NCBI GenBank assembly: GCA_016783865.1 | Contig: JADHVS010000100.1 | Location: forward strand, 1 to 15,920 | Length of the DNA: 15,920 nucleotides | From: Bacteroidales bacterium | GTDB taxonomy: Bacteria; Bacteroidota; Bacteroidia; Bacteroidales; SM23-62 | Direction: 5' to 3' | Part shown: positions 6,975 through 14,636 of the stretch, piece by piece | Layout: the number at the start of each line of letters is the position of its first letter | Position numbering within the stretch: position 1 is the stretch's first letter | Position numbers and translations under genes: made by a program | The notes under the pieces: generated by a model | What the model was told of the DNA's origin: nothing | Seen by the model: only the letters and a program-made list of their open reading frames with translations | Databases searched by the model: none

Positions 6975-7805
6975 TTAATCCAACTCGACAATGGTTTTTC
7001 TGATCTTAACCAGTTTCGTCAGGAGCGCTTCAAGCTGACCAAGGGGCAACATATTGGCACCATCCGATTTTGCATTGGAAGGATCGGGGTGGGTTTCAAT
7101 AAAAAGACCATCAACCCCTACGGCAATCCCTGCCCTGGCAATGGTCTCAATCATATCAGGTTTTCCTCCGCTAACCCCTGATTCCTGGTTGGGTTGCTGA
7201 AGGGAGTGAGTCACATCAAGCACCACGGGAAATCCTATTTCTTTCATCTCTGCAATGCCGCGATAATCTACGATCAGGTCGTGATAGCCAAACATGGTTC
7301 CCCTGTCGGTAATCATGATATTGTTGTTGCCACTATCGATGACTTTCCGTGCTGCAAAGGACATTGAGGCAGGAGCCATAAATTGTCCCTTTTTAATGTT
7401 TATGAATTTCCCGGTTTTGGCAGCCGCTATAAGCAATTCTGTCTGCCTGCTCAGGAAGGCAGGGATTTGCAGAACATCAACATACCTGGCAGCCAGTTCT
7501 GCCTCTTCGGTCGTATGTATATCGGTCAATACCGGGACTTCAAAATCGATACTGATATTTTTTAATACTTCCAGGGCTTTCTTGTCACCTATCCCGGTAA
7601 ATGAATCGATTTTTGACCTGTTGGCCTTCCTGTAAGAAGATTTAAAGATATATGGGATCTTAAGTTTTTCAGTAATATTTTTTACAGTCCGCACCACTTC
7701 AACACATACTTCCTCACTCTCCACAACGCATGGGCCGGCAATGAGGAAGAAGTTATTGAAGTCGAGATGCTTTATGAATGGAATACACTCTAATGCTGAG
7801 CTCAT
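6975..7805 (-). CDS. kdsA: 3-deoxy-8-phosphooctulonate (Kdo-8-phosphate) synthase, metal-dependent class
   Basis: Condenses phosphoenolpyruvate with arabinose-5-phosphate to Kdo-8-phosphate, the first committed step of the LPS inner-core sugar Kdo, in the cytoplasm. The length of 276 residues is normal. Characteristic blocks are I-A-G-P-C-V-V-E-S at 22-30, F-K-S-S-Y-R-K-A-N-R-S at 54-64, L-T-D-I-H at 93-97, Q-I-P-A-F-L-S-R-Q-T-E-L at 113-124, N-I-K-K-G-Q-F at 136-142, I-T-D-R-G at 165-169 and the C-terminal F-I-E-T-H-P-D-P region. Cys26 with His200, Glu237 and Asp248 correspond to the four metal ligands of the Aquifex enzyme; the metal-free E. coli class has Asn at the Cys position. No other Kdo gene is nearby. 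The 168-base gap from rarA carries heptad repeats. Confidence 0.96.
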   Translation of the reverse strand: MSSALECIPFIKHLDFNNFFLIAGPCVVESEEVCVEVVRTVKNITEKLKIPYIFKSSYRKANRSKIDSFTGIGDKKALEVLKNISIDFEVPVLTDIHTTEEAELAARYVDVLQIPAFLSRQTELLIAAAKTGKFINIKKGQFMAPASMSFAARKVIDSGNNNIMITDRGTMFGYHDLIVDYRGIAEMKEIGFPVVLDVTHSLQQPNQESGVSGGKPDMIETIARAGIAVGVDGLFIETHPDPSNAKSDGANMLPLGQLEALLTKLVKIRKTIVELD

Positions 7806-7823
7806 TTGCTTTTATTTAAATTA

Positions 7824-7872
7824 CTAGTTGCTAGGTACTGGTTGCTAGGTGTCTGCTACCTGGTACCTTTAA
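7824..7872. repeat. Heptad repeat cluster (CTRGNNN units) upstream of kdsA
   Basis: Four consecutive 7-base units start with CTAG or CTGG (7824-7851). Seen another way, this is a 14-base unit repeated with one mismatch (7823-7836 and 7837-7850). In the same register come TCTGCTA, CCTGGTA and CCTTTAA (7852-7872). AGGTAC (7833-7838) and GTACCT (7863-7868) are inverted copies, so the cluster can fold. It lies 19 bases from the kdsA start, so it would be in or near the kdsA leader. A further two-unit heptad (CCTGTAA CCTGCAA, 7956-7969) lies by the rarA stop. Confidence 0.75.
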
Positions 7873-7973
7873 CAAATTAAGTAACGTAAATCTATGGAAT
7901 TTGTGATCCACTATCAACTAATATTATCAAAACCCACACCCAATTCCCACACCAACCTGTAACCTGCAACATC

Positions 7974-9281
7974 TCAGTAATTGTATTTTTTCTTCCACCA
8001 ATTACGGAGTCTCACTCTAATTTCATCCTCCCGGGCATTATCCTGGGGATCATATAATTTAGTCTCCAATATCTCTTTTGGAAGAAAATCGTCGATAACA
8101 AAATTACCATCATAGCTGTGGGCATATTTATAATCCTTTCCATAGCCAAGTTCCTTCATAAGCTTAGTAGGAGCGTTTCGAATATGAAGCGGGACAGACA
8201 GGTCACCTGATTTTGCAACAAGCTCCTGGGCCCCGTTGATGGCCTGGTAGGCGGAATTGCTCTTGGGTGAAGTCGCCAGGTAAATAGCCGCCTCTGAGAG
8301 GATGATCCTTGACTCCGGCCAGCCCACCATGTGAACTGCCTGGAAACAATTTGTCGCAAGCAAGAGGGCATTTGGATTGGCCAGGCCGATATCTTCGGCA
8401 GCCAGAATCAACAGCCGCCTGGCAATAAATTCAGGCTTTTCACCTCCTTCAACCATCCTGGCCAGCCAGTAAACAGCAGCATTTGGGTCACTGCCACGGA
8501 TGCTTTTAATAAAGGCCGATATGATATCATAATGCTGTTCCCCATCCTTATCGTACGTGGCAATGTTTTCCTGGAGCTTATCCTTTACACGGTCGTTGGT
8601 AATTAAAATTTTCAGCTTCTCCGGTTTATCCTTATGTTCCGCCACATCTGCATTTACGATAAGCTCTATAATATTAAGGAGTTTCCTGGCATCACCTCCC
8701 GAAAACCGGAACATGGCATCAGACTCTAATATTTCAATCTGAAGCTGTTTCAGCAGGACATCCTGCTTTAAAATCCTTTCTGTAAGTTTGGTCAGATCTT
8801 CTTTACTCAGATGGTTGAGCGTATATACATGACACCTGGATAAAAGCGGTGAAATAACCTCGAAAGACGGATTTTCAGTTGTGGCCCCAATAAGTGTAAT
8901 AATTCCCTGTTCCACTGCTCCCAGTAGTGAATCCTGCTGGGACTTACTGAACCGGTGTATCTCATCGATAAACAGGATCGGATTGGGCTTGTTAAAGAAT
9001 TGTACCTTTTTCGCTTTTTCGATTGTCTCCCGTACATCCTTAACACCGGAGTTAATGGCGCTGAGAGAATAAAAGGGCCGTTCAAGCTGGTTGGCTATTA
9101 TCCTGGCGAGGGTCGTTTTTCCAACACCTGGCGGTCCCCATAAAACAAATGACGCAACCGTTCCCGACTCAATCATTTTCCTGATGACTGCACCCTTACC
9201 AACCAGGTGCTCCTGACCAATAAAATCGTCCAGGGTGGTGGGTCTCATCCTGTCAGCTAATGGCTGGTTGGGTATCTCCAT
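7974..9281 (-). CDS. rarA: Replication-associated recombination protein A (RarA/MgsA) AAA+ ATPase
   Basis: A clamp-loader-like ATPase that acts at stalled or single-stranded-gap replication forks with SSB, in the cytoplasm. The length of 435 residues fits the family. The N-terminus P-L-A-D-R-M-R-P at 7-14 is the hallmark and supports the ATG at 9281. Walker A G-P-P-G-V-G-K-T is at 49-56, Walker B I-L-F-I-D-E at 102-107, sensor 1 G-A-T-T-E-N-P-S-F at 132-140, the S-R arginine finger at 148-149 and sensor 2 G-G-D-A-R-K at 195-200. The C-terminal tetramerisation region has H-Y-D-I-I-S-A-F near 250-257 and G-S-D-P-N-A-A-V-Y-W-L-A-R at 263-275. All catalytic residues are present. It is divergent from the DUF6588 gene across 150 bases, with no clear promoter match on its own strand. 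Confidence 0.96.
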   Translation of the reverse strand: MEIPNQPLADRMRPTTLDDFIGQEHLVGKGAVIRKMIESGTVASFVLWGPPGVGKTTLARIIANQLERPFYSLSAINSGVKDVRETIEKAKKVQFFNKPNPILFIDEIHRFSKSQQDSLLGAVEQGIITLIGATTENPSFEVISPLLSRCHVYTLNHLSKEDLTKLTERILKQDVLLKQLQIEILESDAMFRFSGGDARKLLNIIELIVNADVAEHKDKPEKLKILITNDRVKDKLQENIATYDKDGEQHYDIISAFIKSIRGSDPNAAVYWLARMVEGGEKPEFIARRLLILAAEDIGLANPNALLLATNCFQAVHMVGWPESRIILSEAAIYLATSPKSNSAYQAINGAQELVAKSGDLSVPLHIRNAPTKLMKELGYGKDYKYAHSYDGNFVIDDFLPKEILETKLYDPQDNAREDEIRVRLRNWWKKKYNY

Positions 9282-9431
9282 GATACTATTTTCGGTAAAA
9301 ATAATGAATAAACCATAAAGAGTATCGAAACCTGATGCATCCTTTTAATAACTACACTGGTCTTATTCAATATTACATCAATTCCGGAATATTAATAACT
9401 TTATATCGCAAAATCAATAAAAATTCACGAC

Positions 9432-10547
9432 ATGAAATCTAAAATACGCAAGTTTTTTATAGCCGGTACAACGCTTATTTTTTCAGCAGGAATGGCTCAT
9501 TCCCAATTCAACCAGATTGGTGTTATCCTTGGGGGTGGTGTGGAAGATGCAGAGCTTATGATGACGGAATACATTCGTCCTCTTACAAATTCCATCGGTG
9601 CCAATTTGAATGCCGGATGGTATAACACGGCCAAACCGCATAAAATAGGTGGATTTGATATCACTTTTACCTTTAATGTCGCAATTGCCCCTGAGGATCA
9701 TCTGACCTATAACCTGGATGACATAGGTTTATCGGATAATATCAGGTATGATGATAATATTGCAAAAACCTTTTCCGGCGAGAAGGGATCCGGGCCAACC
9801 ATTGGATATGCTTATGATGTACCGGTTATCGGGGAACGGGAAATAGACCTTTACGATCACCCTGGTGGTGTTGGTTTCAAGATGGTGCCCTCTCCAATGA
9901 TTAACGCAAGCCTTGGGCTGATCAAGGGAACCGAAGTGATGGGACGATATATGCCAACGGTAAATCTCAGAAATGTCGGAAAATTTGATCTTTGGGGAAT
10001 TGGTTTTAAGCACGATCTGAAACAGTGGATACCAGGTGTCAATAAACTACCCGTCTTGAACTTCGGTATCATGTACGGATACACAAAGATGAAAGTTCAT
10101 GCTGACCTTCCAGCCATAACTCCTGCGGACCTTAGTGCCGTTGAAGATTTCGGTGCCACTCCCGTACCGGATTGGGATGAACAGGCCCTGGATCTTGAGT
10201 TTAAAAGCCATACTGCTGGCCTGCTGGTTTCAGCCAACCTTCCTGTAGTATGTTTTTATGGTGGAGCTGGCATCAGTGTATCCAAAGCGAATTTTTTACT
10301 GAAAGGACCATTCCCTGTTCCAACTGCAGTACTGGTTGGTGCAAATAATCCCCAGCTTTCGGTCGGACCCGACCAGGTTGAAATGGATCCATTTGATATT
10401 GAAATAAAAAACCAGGATGGAGGCATCATGAAGCCCAGGTTAAATGTCGGGGTAAGGTTTAAATTCGCGGTTATAACTCTTCATGTTGACTACACAAGGG
10501 CCAATTATAATGTGGTTACGGCAGGACTTGGGGTCAGCATTAGATAA
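9432..10547 (+). CDS. DUF6588-type outer-membrane beta-barrel protein
   Basis: A 371-residue exported protein. Residues 1-24 are a signal peptide (K-S-K-I-R-K, hydrophobic core, A-H-S then Gln25). The mature part alternates beta strands, glycine and aromatic residues, and ends in strand-like repeats (R-L-N-V-G-V-R-F-K-F, I-T-L-H-V-D-Y-T, V-V-T-A-G-L-G-V-S-I-R), the usual end of an outer-membrane barrel. The N-terminal pattern (Y-I-R-P-L-T-N-S-I-G-A-N-L-N-A-G-W-Y near 47-64, then a G-F-D-I-T-F-T-F strand) resembles proteins grouped as DUF6588 in Bacteroidota; I make this match from memory. Function is unknown. A near match to the -7 element (TAACTTTA, 9396-9403) lies before the ATG. It stands alone, with rarA behind it and a repeat element after it. 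Confidence 0.75.
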   Translation: MKSKIRKFFIAGTTLIFSAGMAHSQFNQIGVILGGGVEDAELMMTEYIRPLTNSIGANLNAGWYNTAKPHKIGGFDITFTFNVAIAPEDHLTYNLDDIGLSDNIRYDDNIAKTFSGEKGSGPTIGYAYDVPVIGEREIDLYDHPGGVGFKMVPSPMINASLGLIKGTEVMGRYMPTVNLRNVGKFDLWGIGFKHDLKQWIPGVNKLPVLNFGIMYGYTKMKVHADLPAITPADLSAVEDFGATPVPDWDEQALDLEFKSHTAGLLVSANLPVVCFYGGAGISVSKANFLLKGPFPVPTAVLVGANNPQLSVGPDQVEMDPFDIEIKNQDGGIMKPRLNVGVRFKFAVITLHVDYTRANYNVVTAGLGVSIR

Positions 10548-10592
10548 ACCGCTGTAGAGGATAGTATCAAATCAACCCTGAAACATCAGGAT

Positions 10593-10702
10593 GTCATGCT
10601 GAACTTGTTTCAGCATCTCCTTGCAAACCAGTAGATTCCGAAACCCTGATCTGCATCCCCGATCTTCATCGGGGCAGGCAGGGCAGGCAGGTTCGGAATG
10701 AC
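10593..10702. repeat. 110-base dispersed element with GTCAT/ATGAC inverted ends and nested hairpins
   Basis: The element opens with GTCAT and closes with ATGAC. Inside are three stems: ATGCTGAA (10596-10603) with TTCAGCAT (10609-10616); ATTCCGAA (10635-10642) with TTCGGAAT (10692-10699); and, nested in the second, CCCCGAT (10657-10663) with ATCGGGG (10668-10674). A repeated GGCAGGCAG segment follows at about 10674-10690. There is no coding capacity. I recall similar 'GTCATGCTGAACTTGTTTCAGC' sequences as common between genes in Bacteroidota genomes. It lies between convergent genes and may help end transcription from both sides; a 5-pair hairpin precedes it at 10577-10590. Confidence 0.75.
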
Positions 10703-10731
10703 TAATAGGTAATTGTATGCTGGAAATGACC

Positions 10732-12339
10732 CTAGAATCCACTCAATTTCATTGTTACGGTTGGGATAAGCAGCAACAATCCCAGTATCATTAGTATGAT
10801 CATAAATGGCGTCACCCACTTGAGCCATTTCTCATAAGGGATCCTTGCTACACCTAATACACCGATCAGAACACCTGATGTAGGCGTAATCATATTGGTA
10901 AATCCATCGCCAAATTGAAAGGCCAGAACGGTTGCCTGCCGGGATAGCCCGATCAGATCAGAAAATGGCGCCATAATGGGCATTGTAAGGGCTGCCTTGG
11001 CTGATCCGGAAGGGATAAAAATGTTTATCACTGTCTGGATCATATACATGATGCTAACTGACGCTATATTCCCAAAATTTTTCATGGAAGAGGAGGCTGC
11101 ATGCAGGATTGTGTCTATGATCTTTCCATCCTCCAATACGACAATAATCCCACCTGCCAGTCCAACGATCAGGGCTGCCGGTAAAATATCCTTTACGCCC
11201 TCAAGAAATAGATGGGTGATCTTATTAGGCGAGTGATTCATGGCTATTCCTGCAAAGAGTCCCATCGCAAAAAAGAGGGTGGCAATCTTCATGATATACC
11301 ACTGATAACCCATCACACCAATGATCAGGAAAAGAATAGTATAACCCAACAGGTTCAGAATAAAGAAATGGACCGATTTCCTGAGTGCAAGTAAAGCTGA
11401 GAGCGCGTACAGACCAGTAATAACAGGCACAGCCGGGAATGTCCAGATTGTCCCGGATCCTCCTTCAGTATCCCCGATCTTTAATTCGGTCAAGGGAGAA
11501 AAAACAGAAAATAAGATCAATCCGGCCAGTATGACACCGTATATGATCCAGGCAGCCACCGGTGTAAAGTATTCCAATTCCTCACTACCTTCTTTATGAT
11601 TTTGCCGCCAGTAGGCATCTGTTTCATATACAGGTGATCTCTCAGGATTTTTCCTGATCCTTGCAGTATATCGCAGTACATAACCGATCCCTACAATATT
11701 GATAATAATCCAGCATACGATCCGGTATTCAATCCCTGAAAACAAGGGGAGTTCAGCAATACCCTGGGCAATCCCGATGGTAAAGGGATTGAGTATGGCA
11801 CCTGCGAAACCCAGGCCGGCTGCAACAAAACACATCGACACACCCACTATTGAATCGTATCCCATGGAGATGGCCAGCGGTACCATTATGATCACGAAGG
11901 CAATGGTCTCCTCACTCATCCCGAAAACAGCTCCAAAAACACTAAAAATGAGCATCACCATGGTTATGATGATGTTGTCGACTCCAATGGCCCTGATCAG
12001 CCTGTTCCTTTCAAACTTTCGTGTGAATTTCAGAAAGCTGAAAATGCCCATATCAATGGATTTGCTTTCATTCATGATCCAGAAGGCGCCGCCAATAAGC
12101 AGGATAAATACAATGATTCCGGACTGTTTGACAAAACCTTTGAAGATGGCTGAAAAAACCTGCCAGGTCTGAGGTGAGCTTTCAGCTTTTTCATATACCA
12201 TGACTGTTTTTTCCACCCCTTCCTGTAAAACCTGTTGCTCCTTGTACTCGCCGCCTGGTATGAACCATGTAAGGATGGCGGAGATGCATATCACGTAAAA
12301 AACGATGACATAGGTATGCGGGATCTTCCGTCTCTTCAT
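10732..12339 (-). CDS. YfcC/DcuC-family membrane carrier (C4-dicarboxylate or amino-acid type)
   Basis: An inner-membrane transporter with about 12-14 hydrophobic segments over 535 residues. I chose the ATG at 12339 because it yields the family's typical start (M-K-R-R-K-I-P-H-T-Y, then T-W-F-I-P-G-G-E-Y). An in-frame ATG at 12402 would add 21 residues and nearly reach the start of the divergent relA gene. A cytoplasmic loop follows the sixth segment (R-K-N-P-E-R-S-P region). Near the C-terminus are the diagnostic P-S-G-S-A-K-A-A-L-T-M-P-I-M-A-P and F-Q-F-G-D-G-F-T-N-M-I-T-P-T-S-G stretches, which in this superfamily form the re-entrant substrate and ion-binding site. Members carry C4-dicarboxylates, or exchange arginine and ornithine; the substrate here cannot be told, and no metabolic genes are adjacent. 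It converges on the DUF6588 gene. Confidence 0.88.
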   Translation of the reverse strand: MKRRKIPHTYVIVFYVICISAILTWFIPGGEYKEQQVLQEGVEKTVMVYEKAESSPQTWQVFSAIFKGFVKQSGIIVFILLIGGAFWIMNESKSIDMGIFSFLKFTRKFERNRLIRAIGVDNIIITMVMLIFSVFGAVFGMSEETIAFVIIMVPLAISMGYDSIVGVSMCFVAAGLGFAGAILNPFTIGIAQGIAELPLFSGIEYRIVCWIIINIVGIGYVLRYTARIRKNPERSPVYETDAYWRQNHKEGSEELEYFTPVAAWIIYGVILAGLILFSVFSPLTELKIGDTEGGSGTIWTFPAVPVITGLYALSALLALRKSVHFFILNLLGYTILFLIIGVMGYQWYIMKIATLFFAMGLFAGIAMNHSPNKITHLFLEGVKDILPAALIVGLAGGIIVVLEDGKIIDTILHAASSSMKNFGNIASVSIMYMIQTVINIFIPSGSAKAALTMPIMAPFSDLIGLSRQATVLAFQFGDGFTNMITPTSGVLIGVLGVARIPYEKWLKWVTPFMIILMILGLLLLIPTVTMKLSGF

Positions 12340-12386
12340 AATAAGGCTGACTTTAAATTTTCTTTTAAAAATAGTCATATTAATTA

Positions 12387-12394
12387 TACATTTG
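12387..12394 (+). promoter_or_regulatory. Candidate -7 promoter element of the relA-prsW unit
   Basis: TACATTTG is an exact TAnnTTTG match lying 26 bases before the relA ATG. A start near 12400 would leave a leader of about 20 bases that carries the Shine-Dalgarno sequence. A -33 TTG is not visible. This supports the ATG at 12421 over the longer open frame. Confidence 0.5.
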
Positions 12395-12408
12395 ATGATC
12401 ACATCGTG

Positions 12409-12414
12409 AGGAGG
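12409..12414 (+). promoter_or_regulatory. Strong Shine-Dalgarno sequence of relA
   Basis: AGGAGG sits six bases before the ATG at 12421. This full match decides the start codon and stands out because the other genes here have weak or no such site, as expected for Bacteroidota. Confidence 0.75.
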
Positions 12415-12420
12415 CCCGAG

Positions 12421-14625
12421 ATGAAGCCAACGCTTGAAGACCTGAAAAAAGACCAGCGAATTTTAAGGGAATACAGGGCACTGATCCGTTCCGCCAGCCC
12501 GGATATGGACAAGGACGAAATCAGTTTGATCAAGCGTTCATTTAATATGGCTCTCAAGGCATGCATTGACCGGCAGGAGAAGCTGGGGGAACTGACCATT
12601 TTTCATGCTCTTGGAGTAGCAATGATTGTTGTGAATGAAATGCGACTGGGGATACAATCCATTGTTAGTGCCCTCCTTTTCGATTTTATTACTGATCAGA
12701 CCATCTCATTTGAAGATATTCAGAACGAATTTCCTGAAGATATCATTAAGATCATTGGTGGATTAGATAAGATATCAGGGATCGACACCCAGAAATCCAA
12801 TGATCAGGGGGAAAACTTCAGAAGCCTCCTGGTTACCATGTCCAGTGATATACGGGTGATCCTGGTTCGCCTCGCCGACCGGTTGTATCACATGAGAAAA
12901 CTTGACTGTGTTGACCGGGCTGAGCAGCTCAGGATCGCAGCTGAAGTTTCGTATATCTATGCACCGCTGGCCCATCGCCTCGGGCTTTACAATATCAAAG
13001 AAGAGATGGAGGACCTGTCGCTGAGATACACCGATTCAAAGGCCTTTCAGCATGTGACTGATAAACTCCAGGAGACCAGGGGGGCCAGGGATCGCTTTAT
13101 TCGTGAATTCATCAAGCCGCTCAAAGGTGAATTGGAGCAGCAGGGATTCACATTTGATATTAAGGCAAGGACTAAATCTGTCAATTCAATCTGGTCGAAG
13201 ATGAAAAGGCAGAAAGTCGATTTTGAAGAGATCTACGACATTTTTGCAGTCAGGATCATCATAAAAAGCGATGATAAGAGGGAGAGGGCAGATTGCTGGA
13301 GGGCCTATTCTATTGTAGCAGATTTCTATCAACCAAATCCGAACCGTTTGAGAGACTGGATATCTATTCCTAAATCGAATGGTTATGAATCGTTGCATAC
13401 CACTGTGGTCGTGCCGGGGGGCAGGTGGGTGGAAGTGCAGATACGGTCAGGGCGAATGAATGAGATTGCTGAAATGGGACTTGCAGCTCACTGGAAGTAT
13501 AAAGGAGGGAAGGAAGAGCAGGAATTGGAGGATTGGATGAACCGTATCAGGGAGATTTTTGAAAATCCCGAACCTGAAGCGGATGAGATAATGGATGATT
13601 TTAAGATTAGTTTGTATAACAAGGAGATCTTTGTTTTTACTCCCAAGGGAGATTTGAAAAAATTCCCGGCCGGGGCCACGATATTGGATTTCGCATTCGA
13701 TGTGCATACCGATGTTGGATCAACCTGTGTGGGTGCCAGGGTGAACAATAGGAGTGTACCTATCAGGCATGAATTAAGCAATGGTGACAAGGTGGAGATC
13801 ATGACATCGAAAAACCAGAAACCCAAACAGGATTGGTTACAGTTTGTGATTTCTACAAAAGCGAAAGGTAAGATCAGGCAAGCCTTACAGGAACAAACAC
13901 TGGCCCAGGCGGCTGCCGGCAAAGACATTTTGAGACGTCGGTTCAAAAACTGGAAAATTGAATTTGAGGATCAGAATATAAATAACCTCCTTAGACATTA
14001 CAAATTCAAAACAGCCACGGATCTCTATTATCAGATAGCAACGGAGAAGATTGATGTGCTGGAGATCAAGGAACTATTGACCGCGGTTGATAAAGAGACC
14101 AGGGCGAAACAACCCGACAGGATAGAGGAGGAGATGGTTGAAAAAATGGTTTCACCCGGTATAAGGCAGGATGATTACCTCGTCATAGATGAGCAGTTGG
14201 ACCAGATAGAATATAAATTGTCGAAGTGCTGTAATCCGATCATCGGGGATGATATTTTTGGATTTGTTACTATTGGATCCGGGATTACCATTCACAGGGT
14301 AAATTGCCCTAATGCCGCCCAGTTAATCTCCAGGTATGGTTACCGTGTGGTAAAGGCGCAATGGTCTGAAACAGATAAACAGATATATCTGCCGGCATCG
14401 ATACGGATAACAGGGATAGATGACATGGGTATCCTGAGCCGGATCTCAGATGCTATATCAAAGGATTTAAAAGTCAATATGCGGTCGGTTTCGATTGATT
14501 CTAATGAAGGAATGTTTGAGGGATCGATCACTTTATTTGTTAAGGACACCGGCCACCTGGATGTGCTTATAAAAAGGCTGGCTAAGATCAAGGGTGTATT
14601 GAGTGTATCGAGACTGGAACAATAA
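12421..14625 (+). CDS. relA: RelA/SpoT-family (p)ppGpp synthetase with degenerate hydrolase domain
   Basis: Makes the alarmone (p)ppGpp from ATP and GDP/GTP in the stringent response. Start chosen at 12421 (734 residues) from the AGGAGG site. Order of domains: N-terminal HD region (about 60-200), synthetase (about 245-360), TGS (about 400-465), conserved-cysteine zinc-finger region (Cys603-Cys604, His625, Cys629) and ACT (about 655-734). Synthetase residues are present: R-T-K at 250-252, D-I-F-A-V-R at 273-278, P-K-S-N-G-Y-E-S-L-H-T at 317-327 and A-A-H-W-K-Y-K at 355-361; the class motif is R-L-R-D (309-312), near the RxKD of bifunctional enzymes. The HD domain has lost its catalytic pattern: L-L-H-D-x-x-E-D-T reads L-L-F-D-F-I-T-D-Q (85-93), and D-R-L-H-N-M-R reads D-R-L-Y-H-M-R (153-159). 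Hydrolysis is therefore unlikely. prsW follows after 11 bases. Confidence 0.93.
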   Translation: MKPTLEDLKKDQRILREYRALIRSASPDMDKDEISLIKRSFNMALKACIDRQEKLGELTIFHALGVAMIVVNEMRLGIQSIVSALLFDFITDQTISFEDIQNEFPEDIIKIIGGLDKISGIDTQKSNDQGENFRSLLVTMSSDIRVILVRLADRLYHMRKLDCVDRAEQLRIAAEVSYIYAPLAHRLGLYNIKEEMEDLSLRYTDSKAFQHVTDKLQETRGARDRFIREFIKPLKGELEQQGFTFDIKARTKSVNSIWSKMKRQKVDFEEIYDIFAVRIIIKSDDKRERADCWRAYSIVADFYQPNPNRLRDWISIPKSNGYESLHTTVVVPGGRWVEVQIRSGRMNEIAEMGLAAHWKYKGGKEEQELEDWMNRIREIFENPEPEADEIMDDFKISLYNKEIFVFTPKGDLKKFPAGATILDFAFDVHTDVGSTCVGARVNNRSVPIRHELSNGDKVEIMTSKNQKPKQDWLQFVISTKAKGKIRQALQEQTLAQAAAGKDILRRRFKNWKIEFEDQNINNLLRHYKFKTATDLYYQIATEKIDVLEIKELLTAVDKETRAKQPDRIEEEMVEKMVSPGIRQDDYLVIDEQLDQIEYKLSKCCNPIIGDDIFGFVTIGSGITIHRVNCPNAAQLISRYGYRVVKAQWSETDKQIYLPASIRITGIDDMGILSRISDAISKDLKVNMRSVSIDSNEGMFEGSITLFVKDTGHLDVLIKRLAKIKGVLSVSRLEQ

Positions 14626-14636
14626 AAAATATATAT

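Noticed and set aside
6975..9281. A kdsA-rarA functional operon
   Set aside because: The 168-base gap with repeats and the unrelated roles make a shared transcript possible but not supported.
10610..10828. A 72-codon minus-strand frame at the end of the carrier gene
   Set aside because: It is built from the structured repeat element and an alternative frame of the carrier.
12340..12402. Starting the YfcC-type carrier at the ATG at 12402
   Set aside because: The 21 added residues are not family-like, and the ATG at 12339 gives the typical basic residue-first membrane segment start.
12235..12420. Extending relA upstream to an ATG at 12235
   Set aside because: The extra 62 residues overlap the start of the divergent carrier gene and do not look like RSH sequence; the AGGAGG site and -7 box fit the ATG at 12421.
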